Positions 20,341 to 32,931 of a stretch of 64,000 bases of DNA are shown here, in pieces. The first letter of the stretch is position 1, and the number at the start of each line of letters is the position of its first letter. The stretch lies in NCBI GenBank assembly GCA_963971285.1, contig OZ020255.1:14776931-14840930 (forward strand). Direction: 5' to 3'. A model generated the notes under the pieces. That model searched no databases. It had not been told where the DNA came from and saw only the letters and a program-made list of their open reading frames with translations. The position numbers were made by a program, and so were the translations under genes. This DNA is from Astropecten irregularis. Taxonomy: Eukaryota; Echinodermata; Asteroidea; Paxillosida; Astropectinidae.

Positions 20341-22890
20341 ACTGAAATAGACCGTGCGCTCGATCTTGTGAGCTCTTGGACGTCAGGTTACCTTTCTGCT
20401 ACATGGCGAACTGATATGTTTGTTCAACGCACAATTTGTGTTGAAGGGAAACACTGGCCGTGATATGGATAAAAACCACGGTGCGTGATGAGTGGAGAAA
20501 TCAATTCATTTGATTATCGAGTATAAACAGTCTTCTCGAATTCGAGCAAAGGTTACACTTTGTTCATCTCTCCTTTCCAAGATGTTTAGATTAGCATTTC
20601 TATAGTTTCATTTTCATTTGACATTGTGCATTCCGTGGTGCTAATTTTCCTTTTTGGTGTGCACGCCAGAAACGGTAATCCTCCTGCGTTTCTCCTCTGA
20701 GGTGGTCCAGTGGATAATTCTAGCCTACCATCACAAACATCTCTCGACCAATGGCCACGGTGTGGTATAAGTTACCATTTGTCCTCACTTCAACTTGGTA
20801 TAGTATATATATCTTGTTTTGGGGACTAAACATCAGCTCACCATAGATGCAAAGCCATCATCACTATACAGCCATCACCACAATCATGTCAGACCGAGTT
20901 GTGTCGCATAATGTTGGAATCCCAGCCTTATAGACAGCTTAAAGCAGCTTTAGCCTCACTGTCACGCTGTCAAACTCCCAGTTTACAGACCGAGGATCTG
21001 AAATGGAGCGATTACCTTCCCTCTATCGACAGCAAAAGGAGATTGGTCACACTCGATGTGAAAGTCTTCTGTCTGATAACAGTATCTAACTGACGTTGGA
21101 TAGATTGTCTTTCGTCGCACCACGTCTCGGAACGTCGGATACGTGTGATGACCCAGTCTGCTCCGGCACTGGGTTCTGTATTAAAGAGCCAGCTCATGGG
21201 TCGTGATACAGCCCTGTATCAGTCACGCCACTGATGTCCACTAAGATTTACTAGGCGCCCTGGAATTCACAGTTCGTGAGGGAAAGCTGCCCGGCGACCT
21301 AGGAACTCGCGAGGCAGACACGCATCACGCCGCCGGCTGGACACCCATCTCCCCATCCCCCGCAAGTTAATGGCCAATTGGCGGTTGCCCGGTGCTCAGG
21401 ATAACAGGGACTGACGCATGACTCTGTACTTCTGATGAATCCTAATTGACTTCAGATCTTTATAAAATATCTCAGGTACAAACTCCACACACGACTTAAT
21501 GGATGGAGTATACGTGAGGAGAAATCTCGCCCATCTCAACAACTTCACTTCTTTTTCGCTTATGCATACCAAAAAGGCCAACTCGGACACTTAAAAGGTG
21601 ATTGATGCTTCCTGTTTGTTGGCATCCAGTCATGATTTGTTTTCACGTCGTGTAGACAACCGGTAGGAAAGCAAATATTTGTGGTTTCCATTTGCCGAGA
21701 ATAATTATATTTTGTCTGAATCTTCTCCGAGGGGAAACCGACTCGAATCAATTAATTTCATTCATTGCTGATAGAGAGCTTTTATGCGTAGTTACACAAT
21801 GATAAACGCATTCACTATGAGACGCTGCCTAGGAGCAAATGGGGCACTTTATTTCAACGAATATTCAAACTACGGCTTATTATTGCCTTTAAGTGTAACA
21901 TAACGGAGGGGTTATGTCATAGAGTACATACAGTAGCATAACGCCACACACATTTTAATTAGCAGAGAATAAAGCTAAAAACTGAAAGATAAAATCTTAT
22001 ACCAACATTTATTTTTTAGTAATGTGACGATTGTTGACATTTCCCATTAAAACCGCAATTTGTTTTCATTTCAGCTTTCTTGCCTCATTGTTCGGTGCAT
22101 GGACATATCGATTTTTGGATCGTGTATTTCCCGAGTACTATGTCGGTACGAGTTCAAAGTCTCAGTGTTTTAAAGCGATATTATGAATCATAACTGGAAT
22201 TAGGGCGAGACATGTTTTGATTAATTTGACAAGGAAAATTCACATCAGTCTAGAGTGCTTTGACGCGATTCGAACAACTGACTTTTATTACTACTTTTAT
22301 AGTGCAGGCAGTATACGTTAACATCTGAAGCAGCGTGCAAATGACAAATGACAAAATAAGTGAATGAAAGACACTACTTTTATGATTATGTTCGGGAGAA
22401 GGAACAAATGATAATCCGAACACGACTGAACGTCTTAAAACAGCACAAACCTAATATAAGTTAAGAAAGGATAACTCGAAAGTATTTCATTTCGAAGTGT
22501 TATTTCCCTGCTAAATGACTAGTGGCGCAAGTGACGTATTACAAGAAGCCTATCCATGTAATCATATTTAAGCCTTGATACTACTGTACTAGTTTGCGCC
22601 AGCCATGCATTGGTACTCTCTCACTGTAATATTAATATTCCAAACCAAGCAACGGTGGAAATATTAATTGGAAGCAAGAAAGGGACTGAAACTTGAGCCA
22701 AGGGTCAAGTATTAATAATAAGCTCGGGAAGGGCATGTTGAATTGGCCGAAGAAAGCAGATGACAGGCACTGGTCGTGTCATTAATCATTACAGACCAGT
22801 GAAATATTGTGTTTGCTTACATCGTACTAATTGAGGCACGACATATACGGTGAGCTTTGGTCTTAAATGAGAAATTACATGCATATAACT
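20341..22890. other. Intergenic, no gene seen
   Basis: GPCR 5' flank and beyond. A TATA-like run (tatagtatatatatc) near 20800 is followed about 80 bp later by a short ATG frame of 15 codons at 20886, which I do not consider a gene. No repeat family member was recognised with confidence. Confidence 0.45.
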
Positions 22891-22958
22891 AGAACAGCGA
22901 AGCTGTCATGGCTCGCTGCAGTCTTATGTGCAGTTACAAACATGATAGCAAACACCCA
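22891..22958. repeat. Boundary repeat AGAACAGCGAAGCTGTCATG, copy 1
   Basis: About 65 bp starting AGAACAGCGAAGCTGTCATG, containing the inverted pair CAGCGA/TCGCTG. It recurs at 29167-29233 after the second satellite array, so the repeat block is bracketed by direct copies. Confidence 0.8.
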
Positions 22959-23269
22959 TAAAAAAGAAATTCATTTTGAAAACAATAGAAAAAAATTCAA
23001 CATTTTTCATTTACAATAATAACAACATTATTTTGGATAACACACCCATCTAAAAAAACAAAATCAACATTTTGAAACAATAGAAAAAACTTCAAAATTT
23101 TGAAACAATAAAAAAAACTTCAACATTTTTCATTTACAGTAATAACAACATAATTTTGGACAACACAGCCATCAAAAAAAAAATTGGCGGTTCAAGCGCA
23201 TACTAAAAAACGGACGGAGGGACGGACGGAGGGGACGAACGGTACTACTACATAGGCTTCGCTTTGCTT
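22959..23269. other. A-rich internal repeats and (GGAC) run
   Basis: Several imperfect copies of 'caacatttttcatttacaata' and 'attttgaaacaataaaaaa' in an A-rich context. A short GGACGGA-rich stretch at 23210-23242 leads into the satellite array. Confidence 0.6.
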
Positions 23270-25145
23270 CGCAAATCAGATCTATGATCTACACTGAAAA
23301 TAAAAAGACACGTGTAATTTTATTTTTCCTGAGTTTGCCCCAGAAATGAGCAGTTAGATTTCAAAGATCGTGTTCAAAATATAGGATTGGGCAGCGCGCT
23401 GTCATATATGATACACATACAGTGTAGAACGGTTTTGCATGATATGTACACCATTACAAATTTCGCTATGCAGGGCGACTTCAGGTTCAAACATTCAGAT
23501 CTATGATCTAGCTCTCGAGAACACTCTGCGCCACTATTTACTAAATTCCGTACCTTGTCTATATTTGATCTGTATAAATATCATTTGTGTGCTCTTATGT
23601 ATCAATTTGAAAAAAATGCTTTGCCCTTAAATATTAAATCCCTCTTTATAAGAAACACGAATATTCATAACTACGACACCAGATCATCAAAGAAACTCCA
23701 TCGGACAAAAGTTAGAACATCTATACACCTATCCACTGTAAGACACCAGGGACCCCTTCTGTGGAACACTATTAGGTCTACCTTACCAATGACATCAATC
23801 AGGGCATGCAAAGGATATTATAAAGAGCAACTTCTCTCTGCGTATAATTATTAATGGTAAAAAGGAATAACTTTTATCCTATTAAGCATTATAATGTAAA
23901 GGAATATGATTGCATGATGCCGTTATTTGACTTTGTCTATACTGTAATACTTAACATTATTAAATTGCTATACTTTTGTAAGTTAAGTTAAACAAACAAG
24001 TTATATGATTCTAGCCTTACAACGTTGTATTTTGTTATATCTTAAAATTCCCTTAATTAATTTTAATTATTATAACTATTATTATTCAATGAAAAGGGGG
24101 CAGACCTTTGTACAAGCTACGGCTTCTTGTCTGACCTCCTCATACTATTAGCTTACCTTGTAAAATGTACTCAATGTAATAATATTATAATAGTATGAAA
24201 TAAACCTGAACCTAAATCATTGCAGATTTCGCTATGCAGGGCGAATTTAGGCTCAAAAATTCAGATATATGATCTAGACTGAGAATAAAAAGACACGTGT
24301 AATTTTGTTTTTCCTGAGTTTGACCCAGAAATGAGCAGGCAGATTTCAAAGATCGTGTTCAAAATATAGGATTGGACAGCGCGCTGTCATATAAAATATA
24401 CATACAGTGTAAACCGGTATTGCATGATATGTCAAACATTACAGATTTCGCTATACAGGGCGAATTCAGGCTCAAAAATTCAGATATATGATCTAGACTG
24501 AAAATGAAAAGACACGTGTAATTTTGTTTTTCCTGAGTTTGACCCAGAAATGAGCAGGCAGATTTCAAAGATCGTGTTCAAAATATAGGATTGGACAGCG
24601 CGCTGTCATATACAATACAAATACAGTGTAAACCGGTATTGCATGATATGTAAAACATTACAGATTTCGCTATGCAGGGCGAATTCAGGCTAAAAAATTC
24701 AGATATATGATCTAGACTGAAAATAAAAAGACACGTGTAATTTTGTTTTTCCTGAGTTTGCCGAAGAAATGAGCAGACAGATTTCAAAGATCGTGTTCAA
24801 AATATAGGATTTGACCGCGCGCTGCCATATATAATACACATAAAGTGTAGAACGTCATAACATGATACATAAATCATTATAGATTTCGCTAAGCAGGGCA
24901 ACTTCAGGTTCAAAAATTCAGATTTATGTTCTAGACTGAAAATAAAAAGACACTTGTAATTTTGTTTTTCCTGAGTTTGCCCCAGAAATTAGCCGCCACA
25001 TTTCAAAGATCGTGTTCAAAATATAGTATTTGACCGCGCGCTGCCATAATTATATGATACACATACAGTGTAGAACGTCATAGCATGATATATAAATCAT
25101 TACAGATTTCGCTACGCAGGGCGACTTCAGTTTCAAAAATTCAGT
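23270..25145. repeat. Satellite array 1, about 219-bp unit
   Basis: Head-to-tail copies, each containing GATTTCGCTAtGCAGGGCGA, 'agacacgtgtaattttg' (with an E-box CACGTG) and GCGCGCTG. The GATTTCGCTA mark recurs at 24225, 24444, 24663, 24882 and 25105, a period of 219-223 bp. The first units are interrupted by a LINE at 23511-24217. Small reading frames in these units are repeated artefacts. Confidence 0.92.
23511..24217 (+). mobile_element. 3' fragment of a CR1/L2-type LINE
   Basis: The first 344 bp (23511-23854) encode, without stops, the C-terminal end of a non-LTR reverse transcriptase ORF2. Landmarks are a basic start with APLFTKFRTLSIFDLYKYHL, ALP, HNYDTRS and QGPLLWNTI, ending with a stop at about 23852. 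An AT-rich 3' tail follows, ending near AATAAACCTGAACC. The element is cut inside a satellite unit at 'gatctag', and the satellite sequence resumes at 'tcattgcagatttcgc'. It is 5'-truncated, so it is a dead copy. Confidence 0.85.
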
Positions 25146-25515
25146 AAACAAAAATGTGAAATTATGATTCTAAAGACTAAAACAAGACGTTAAGTTCCAA
25201 AGGATATCGCCGACAAAATACTTGAAAAACCTCATTGCAGTGTTTTATGGAATATATACCTGGCTTACGTAGACAGCCTGTGCCGCAATACACCAACTCA
25301 AACGCAATCTTTGTGTCCTTTGTTGGCTGTTTGTATGTGTCTGGTTAGGGAAGAAATGGGAAAGTATTTAGTGGTCTGCACCTTCATACACTAAAAAAAA
25401 AAATCCCCATGCGCTTTAACATTTGTCCCATGCACAAACCTATGCACGAAGGTGGGAACTAGACCGAATCTTACTGACTATGACAAACATAATCCAGGAC
25501 CATTTCATGCCACAA
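25146..25515. other. Spacer with an isolated terminal-repeat fragment
   Basis: No gene. At 25362-25382, 'agtatttagtggtctgcacc' resembles the inverted terminus of the 467-bp element that follows, suggesting an older damaged copy. Confidence 0.5.
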
Positions 25516-25982
25516 GGGTGCAGACCAGTAAATAAATTCCCATAGGCTCCCATGCTGAATGGCCAATTTCAAAAAATTATTAAAAATACTCAGAAGTTTC
25601 TCAGACACCCAAGCTATACACCAAAATGAAGCTGAAAACTTCAATTTTCATTTTCATTTCAATTTTCTATAGGGTAACCAATGACTTTTTGAGGAAAATC
25701 CATCCAAAGGAAAATACCCTGAAAACGGCCATGTTGACTGGTGCCAGACTAAAAAAATGTACCCCTCCCCTACATGCCCAAGTAGAGCGAGTTTAGGGCC
25801 AGAATTCATCCAAACAGCTCAAAGTTGCAAGTCCAAACTCTGGCGACCGGGTTCCATCCATTTTCTTTACAAGACTTCCCATGTGGGGCCCAGCAAATGA
25901 TTTTATAAAAAAGATTTTGAGGGTATACAAAAAATTAATGAGCTCCGCGGACTGATCTGGACCTATTTACTGGTCTGCACCC
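25516..25982. mobile_element. 467-bp inverted-repeat element, copy 1
   Basis: It begins GGGTGCAGACCAGTAAATA and ends with the perfect 19-bp inverse. The interior is non-coding. The copy at 27386-27852 has the same length and, by eye, the same sequence throughout. I see no clear target-site duplication at either copy. Confidence 0.9.
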
Positions 25983-26394
25983 TTTAGTGGGGATGAAGTT
26001 GTCTATTTTCTTCTAAAACCACACTCAGTGCATAGAGAATTGCTCACCGGTCATGAATCTGCCAAAAAAATTGAACAGAATTGGACCCTTTTTGAAATAC
26101 GGGCAATTTACTTGGATGGGGGCGGCCATTTTGTCTATGTAGTTTTTGTGCTGTCTATACACACCTGTACATGTACACAGACAGGCATGCATGCATATGC
26201 ACTGCACATTCATTTTCTTTTAGGCAACAAGCCTTCAAAGTGAGCAAGGAACAGTTGGTTAATGCTTCAAGCTAGTTATGCTGATAACTTTGAACAATTT
26301 TGTGGGTTGGCTGGGCTTAAGGGACTGAGCATTTTTTTCATAGAGGGAGGGTGGAGGGCATTTTAAGGATTGGTCCAGCCAGGGGACACTAGCT
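25983..26394. other. Spacer, no gene seen
   Basis: No supported coding sequence, and no repeat boundary recognised. Confidence 0.4.
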
Positions 26395-26530
26395 GGCTAG
26401 GCCCTAGGGTTAGGCTAACTCTCTTAGGGTTAGCCTAGCTAGGGTTAGAGTAGCTAGGGTTAGCCTAGCTAGGGTTAGGCGAGCTAGGGTTATCCGGTTA
26501 GATATAGGGTAGCCAGGGTGAGGGCAGCTA
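26395..26530. repeat. Minisatellite containing TTAGGG motifs
   Basis: A 15-bp unit, roughly AGGGTTAGCCTAGCT, repeats imperfectly about six to eight times with drift at both ends. Every unit contains AGGGTTA, the metazoan telomere hexamer in register. The hexamers are separated by CTAGCT-type spacers and are not in pure tandem. Confidence 0.8.
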
Positions 26531-27385
26531 TAGGGTTGGACTAGTAATATCGCATCTTCTTTGAACGGCAGAGGTTTTCAGTAAAACACATTTTCGCCGG
26601 GGAATTTGTTGTGAATGACTTAGTTTCCAAGGATGTTTGAAGCAAATGCACAGTGATTCTTGGTAGGCTACGTGGGACTTACAATCAAATGCAGGGGGCG
26701 AATTGGGTGCCATGTACATGATGTAAGCCACCGGGTCTGTGCACACTCTAACCTGTCCTTAGTGTGTTTGCCTAAGCCTAGAAATTGCACATCCCCGGTT
26801 CCTCTTAAACCAAGACATAATTATTCAACATGCTATTGTACTGTACCCTTGACTAAACTCCTTTGAAGCTACTGGAATGTGATGTTTATGCACCATTCAT
26901 CAATGCCATCCATCTTGATTCTGCTGAACAGCTTTCTTTGGCCCGTGTGCATGCAGTGGCAACAAGTTGCTACCCTGGTCACAGGTGGTCCTTTGTGATG
27001 CTCTTGTTTCTTTGCATAAAAGTCTTCATTGAAAATGGCTGGAAAAAAAATGCACATACAAATAAAATTCCTTACATAATTTTTTGGGGGGTAAATAATG
27101 CAAACCTAGTCCATTCCAAAGTGAAAAACAGCTATTTTCCACAGGTAAACCCCCAAACATTTTAAAGGACATGCAGTGACTGAGGTAAACATGGCCGCCA
27201 CCCTTTTTAAAGAAAACTCTAATTAATGGTCATTTTAATGGATTAAAAAAGAAATTAATAATTGAAAGTAACATGTAAAATACTAGAGAACGTGTGTCTG
27301 ACAAAAGTTTGTGCCTACCGTCCACTTAGACAATATTCTTGGAAAAAAATACAACTTAGCATGCCGCCATCTTGGATTTACTATA
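26531..27385. other. Spacer, no gene seen
   Basis: Short ORFs on both strands without family features. Confidence 0.45.
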
Positions 27386-27852
27386 GGGTGCAGACCAGTA
27401 AATAAATTCCCATAGGCTCCCATGCTGAATGGCCAATTTCAAAAAATTATTAAAAATACTCAGAAGTTTCTCAGACACCCAAGCTATACACCAAAATGAA
27501 GCTGAAAACTTCAATTTTCATTTTCATTTCAATTTTCTATAGGGTAACCAATGACTTTTTGAGGAAAATCCATCCAAAGGAAAATACCCTGAAAACGGCC
27601 ATGTTGACTGGTGCCAGACTAAAAAAATGTACCCCTCCCCTACATGCCCAAGTAGAGCGAGTTTAGGGCCAGAATTCATCCAAACAGCTCAAAGTTGCAA
27701 GTCCAAACTCTGGCGACCGGGTTCCATCCATTTTCTTTACAAGACTTCCCATGTGGGGCCCAGCAAATGATTTTATAAAAAAGATTTTGAGGGTATACAA
27801 AAAATTAATGAGCTCCGCGGACTGATCTGGACCTATTTACTGGTCTGCACCC
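27386..27852. mobile_element. 467-bp inverted-repeat element, copy 2
   Basis: It has the same 19-bp termini, length and interior as 25516-25982. The flanks differ (tactata / acaactc against ccacaa / tttagt), which shows two separate placements and not one large tandem duplication. Confidence 0.9.
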
Positions 27853-28014
27853 ACAACTCAATTTTGTCCACGCAGGCTCTACGGGCTTGCCTTTAAGCGT
27901 GGCATGAGCCAGTCGTCTGGCATAGTCAGTGACATATGGTCAAGTTCCTAGCCTTCGTAATATGGTTTGTACATGGGCTCATTGCTAAAGCGCGTTAGGA
28001 TTTTTTTAGGGGGG

Positions 28015-29166
28015 AGGATTTCGCTACGCAGGGCGACTTCAGTTTCAAAAATTTAGATCTATGATCTACACTGAAAATAAAAAGACACGTGTAATTTTGT
28101 TTTTCCTGAGTTAGCCCCAAAAATGAGCAGGCAGATTTGAAAGATCGTGTTCAACATATAGGATTTGACCGCGCGCCACCATATAATAAACATACAGTGT
28201 AGACCGTCATAACATAATCATTACAGATTTCGCTACGCAGGGCGACTTCAGTTTCAAAAATTTAGATCTAGGATCTACACTGAAAATAAAAAGACACGTG
28301 TAATTTTGTTTTTCCTGAGTTTGCCCCAGAAATGAGCAGGCAGATTTCAAAGATCGTGTTCAAAATATAGGATTGGACAGCGCGCTGCCATGATGCACAA
28401 ACAGTGAAGAACGGTTTTGCATGATATGTAAACCATTACAGATTTCGCTATGTAGGGCGACTTGAGGTTCAAAAATTCAGATCTATGATCTAGACTAAAA
28501 ATAAAAAGACACGTGTAATTTTGTTTTTCCTGAGTTTGCCCAAGAAATGAGCAGGCAGATTTCCAAGATCGTGTTCAAAATATAGGATTGGACAGCGCGC
28601 TGCCATATAATTATGATACACATGCAGTGAAGAACGGTTTTGCATGATATGTAAACCATTACAGATTTCGCTATGTAGGGCGACTTGAGGTTCAAAAATT
28701 CAGATCTATGATCTAGACTGAAAATAAAAAGACACGTGTAATTTTTTTTTTCCTGAGTTTGCCCCCAAAATGAGAAGCCAGATTTCAAAGATCGTGTTCA
28801 AAATATAGGATTTGACCGCGCGCTGCCATATATAATACAAACACAGTGTAGAACGTCATAACATGATATATAAATCATTACAGATTTCGCTACGCAGGGC
28901 GACTTGAGGTTCAAAAATTCAGGTCTATGATCTAGACTGAAAATAAAAAGACACGTGTAATTTTGTTTTTACTGAGTTTGCCCCAGAAATGAGGAGGCAG
29001 ATTTCAAAGATCGTGTTCAAAATATAGAATTAGACTGCGTGCTGCCATATATAATACACATACAGTGTATAGAACGTCATAACATGATATGTAAATCATT
29101 ACAGATTTCGCTACGCAGGGCGACTTCAGGTTCAAAAATTCAGATCTATGATCTACACTGAAAAAT
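28015..29166. repeat. Satellite array 2, about 219-bp unit
   Basis: The same unit and orientation as array 1. The GATTTCGCTA mark lies at 28017, 28226, 28441, 28664, 28883 and 29104 (spacing 209-223 bp). The array stops abruptly inside a unit at 'ctacactgaaaa', where the boundary repeat AGAACAGCGAAG begins. Confidence 0.92.
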
Positions 29167-29233
29167 AGAACAGCGAAGCTGTCATGGCTCGCTGCAGCCT
29201 TATGTGCAGTTACAAACATGATAGCAAACACAC
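29167..29233. repeat. Boundary repeat AGAACAGCGAAGCTGTCATG, copy 2
   Basis: A near-identical copy of 22891-22958 in the same orientation, joined directly to the end of array 2. Confidence 0.8.
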
Positions 29234-31764
29234 ATCAAACAAAAAATTCAACATTTTGATCTCGCCCTTGTGCAGACATCAGATAATGAATGTGGGGAAA
29301 GTCGCTGAGATGAGTCTCAATAGACAAAATGTGCTTGTTTGAGGCGCTGAAAAACATGATTTTGTGCCTAAAACTAATTTACTGTCACGGTGTGTTAATA
29401 AGCACGGAGATAGCATGCTAACCTATGATTAACCTACACCCACACTGCCTGCTTAAAATTCATGATCTACGCTGACGCAAATTACCAACCAAAAAGGGAA
29501 AAATAAGTTTACACTGACTTTTCTACTTCAGTACATGGAAGTGGAAAGATAGGCTTCAACTATCTATTTTTTTATCAATTAATCATAATTTTCAATTACA
29601 TGTAGATTCACTTTTGTGAATCTTCGGCATATCCTTATAATGCACAGTTGTAATTGACAAAGGAACGTTTTACTTGCACATTATTTTTCCATTGCCTTCG
29701 GGCTTTTTTATTATGCAATTCTCCATGCCCCGCCAAACAAAATAACTTATAAATTCCAATAGGTCAAATGCATTGGGAAACTTGGAATGAAGCCAGACTG
29801 TAATTGACCATTGTGTCAACACGGGGCACGATTTGAATGGCGATGTCCATTATACCATGTTTTATTGTATACAATTAATGCACGCAATACGGTCTTTCTT
29901 TAAATGCCAAAGAAATGAATGTACCGTGACATGAATGAGACGAGACAATTATAGGAAAATGGTAAAATGTATAACTCTCATGACCTGGATACATTCACAG
30001 CCACCCGATATGCAAAGATGAACAAATATGTAGGCCTATTGCATGCCTGGATGGCTTATTATTAGGGCCATGTCATACGAGGTGATTTAGGAGGCAACCA
30101 ATACAACACATGCAAGACGAGACTCAAGATACATGTATAGCAAGAGGCATTATCTTTATTTTTTCTGGCAATGTCTTAAGACCTTTCCCCCCAACAAATG
30201 ACTCCAGATCCACTGGAAGAATTGGCTGTTTATTTTCTGCAAGACTTCTCGGATCTCATTGCGATTGCCTGTTAATTGCCTGGCTATTGCCTCGCTGGTC
30301 GCGGCCCTTGGAGTTCAAGGAATTTCAACGGTCAGTTTTTGGAATTGTTAATCACTCCCCGTCAGTGCAAATAAACCGCAAGGCTATAACTTGCTACATT
30401 TTCCGTATTCAAGACTCATTAGGCCTACAGTCAACTTGAGCAATCTGCAAGTGCAACAAAGACGAAATACCTATTATTCTTTAAGGACATAAAAGTAATA
30501 CTGCGAGAGACTGCCACACGAAGCCGCAGCAAAACATTCCTGGCAATCTTTCCTGCCAATGAGTTAGAAAGTATGCAGAGAGGGTTGCATAATATTTGAA
30601 TAGCATGGTTTTTCTACTCCGCCCAACCAATTGCATGGCTTTGGTTGTCCAACATGGCGGAGTATTTACCGAATATATGGGCTTATAAATAACCTGGGAA
30701 AAAATTCTTAACAGAGCATTTGCTAGGAAAACGTTTATAAAATTATGCTAGTCAAATTATCAGCCGGAAACCCGTCGTAAACAATAGTTTACCGGTCGCG
30801 GACTGCAAACTGTGCGGCTAGTAATATTAATATTATGCTCCTGCTTAGTCTGTGGAAATTGCACAGAGGCGGGTCTCTAGAAAAAAAACATTGAACTTTT
30901 TATCAGGTTTGCATTTCTCAGTGTGCCGTGGTTTTTTACTTGTGACTTAGGGATTAGGCTGGAAGATGTATAGTTTAGCCCATGTCACACAAAGCAATTT
31001 ATAAGCTAAAAATATACAGCAAATTTTCAACAATAAATAGCATTCGCCTTTCAATTTTTACAAAATGTTCTTACGATATTCAGACTCTGCCAGAAAAAAT
31101 GTCTTTTCATAAATTATGATTGTGTTGCAGAAGTTAAATTCTTGTGCATGCATGGAGTGTGGGTAGGCCTACATGCCTCAAAATGCCAACAAATACAGGT
31201 TAGAAAATACAGTTCTATGGCACTATACAATAAAGCTTGAATCCAGGGTGTCGGAATTATGTACATTTCCCTATATCCATGTTGGGGTGCATGATAGGAG
31301 GCTAGTACGGAAATTATAGCCTACACAGCCATGACGTTGACAAAAAGAAACTTTGAAAATTGGGAAATGAAAAGGAGAAATAATTGGCCTACCTCACAAC
31401 TTGCCAAACTTCTAGGAGGCTCCGCAGATGGTGTGCTGTTTGTAGTTTCCATACATTTCCACAGGTTGGCACAACTTTCTGCGAATTTTGGAGGTTTGTT
31501 TGAGCTTTGATTTGCCAATCCGTCCGAGCAGACGATAATCCATGTGCACATTTTCTCCTTTCGACCTGTCGCGCTCGAGCAGGCGGTTGATATGAACAGC
31601 GCCCCCACGTGAAATGGGATCCGGGGAGAGAAAACTTTTTGGCCATCACTGAATAGACGGAGTGTTTGTGGTTGAGAAAACTGGGCAAATAGTGTGAAGT
31701 TGTGGGTTCTAAACAACTTGCATGTGCATAAAAGCATATAATATCCAAAATAAAGCTAAAATCT
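29234..31764. other. Intergenic, no gene seen
   Basis: AT-rich sequence without a recognised gene. The longest frame (minus strand, 31321-31737) has no domain-like pattern and is regarded as chance. Confidence 0.45.
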
Positions 31765-32480
31765 TCCATTTCATTTTCTGTTAATTTTTTTATAGGGTAA
31801 CCAATGACTTTCGGCTGAAAAGTCCATGCTTAGAAAAATACCCCTAAAACGGCCAAATTGACCAATGCCAATTTCATAAAACTGTTAAGCACAAAAATTT
31901 GCTAAGCATGACATTTCTGTCTTAATAAAAACAGGGTTAACAACCAAATTTCCACGTGTTGTGTATCACTTGTGATTGTTCTTTGGCTGCTGTTCGCTGA
32001 CCATGAATATAAAATGGAATTTTCAATGGTTGTTTGTTTTATTGGGCGAGACATTTTTGTGCTAAGCAAATTTTTGTGCTAAACAGTTTTATGAAATTGG
32101 CCCCAGATTACAAGTAGTACATCTTCACTACATAGAAGAAGTAGAGCGAATACATACAAACAGGTGAAAGTGCATCCCACGGTGAAAAGGGGCAAGTTTC
32201 ACCGAGCTGCTAAGCACCAAAATCATTTTGTTTAAGCACCCAAAACCTTGGTGTATATAAAATCATTTGGCCAGCAATAACTTATTGTGAATGATATGCT
32301 CACCAAACAGTTAAAAGCAGTAAACATCACATGAAAATAAAACATGAAAATTAAATGTTTGATCAAGGAAGACTTTTCATGCTTAAGCAATTTTTGTGCT
32401 TAATAAGCAGCTCTATGAAATTGGCCCTATGGTTCAATCCATTCTTTCTACAAGGCTTCCCACGAAAGGCTCAACAAATA
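31765..32480. repeat. Diverged 467-bp element split by nested inserts
   Basis: 31790-31866 aligns with the middle of the 467-bp element (atagggtaaccaatgacttt). 32427-32480 aligns with a more distal part of the same element (ggttcaatccattct, acaaggcttccca). Two copies of another MITE fill the gap: 31864-32103 and 32190-32426, with termini like CCAATTTCATAAAAC and TATGAAATTGGCCC. Confidence 0.65.
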
Positions 32481-32760
32481 CTTTAAAATAAAAAACATTA
32501 AAAATAAAACATAAAACATATTACAAAATAACCACTGTTGATAGATTTCATTATTTTGTGATTTAGTCCTTTCTATGTGAATGCAATAACCCTGTCTTTA
32601 CACCAGCATATATTCATTTGTTTTTAAATAAATAAATTTACATGTATATGAGAAATAAAACATGAGTTTGATGTATGTTTATGGCTTTAACTTTAACAGA
32701 CTTGATACAGACTTGAATACAATGTATAAGTCATTCATCAGGTTAGAAATCAAACTTTCT

Positions 32761-32931
32761 GGGGCAAATTTCACGGCCCTTCTTAGCACAAACATTTGTG
32801 ATTGTTCTTTGGCTGTTGTTGGCTGAACATGAATATCAAATGGAATTTTTAATGGTGGTTTGTTTTATTGAGCAAGTCATTTTTGCTAAGCAATTTGTTT
32901 GTGTTTAACAGCTCCATGAAATTGGCCCAAG
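32761..32931. mobile_element. GGCCAATTTCAT-family MITE
   Basis: This copy shares 'tagcacaaacattt', 'tgattgttctttggctgttgttggctga' and the end 'catgaaattggccc' with copies at 31864-32103, 47758-47967 and 49672-49892. The ends are inverted repeats rich in TTAGCAC/GTGCTAA. Confidence 0.7.

Noticed and set aside
20886..20933. Small TATA-associated gene with a 15-codon frame
   Set aside because: Too short, and no conserved features; the TATA-like run is expected by chance in AT-rich DNA.
24359..24787. Repeated minus-strand ORFs of 69 aa
   Set aside because: They are the same satellite unit translated twice, with no coding constraint visible.
22959..29233. CRISPR array or prokaryotic sequence
   Set aside because: Repeats are about 219 bp with no spacers, and the flanking genes have spliceosomal introns.
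31321..31769. Two overlapping minus-strand frames of 126-138 codons
   Set aside because: No domain-like pattern, no splice context and no resemblance to a known family.
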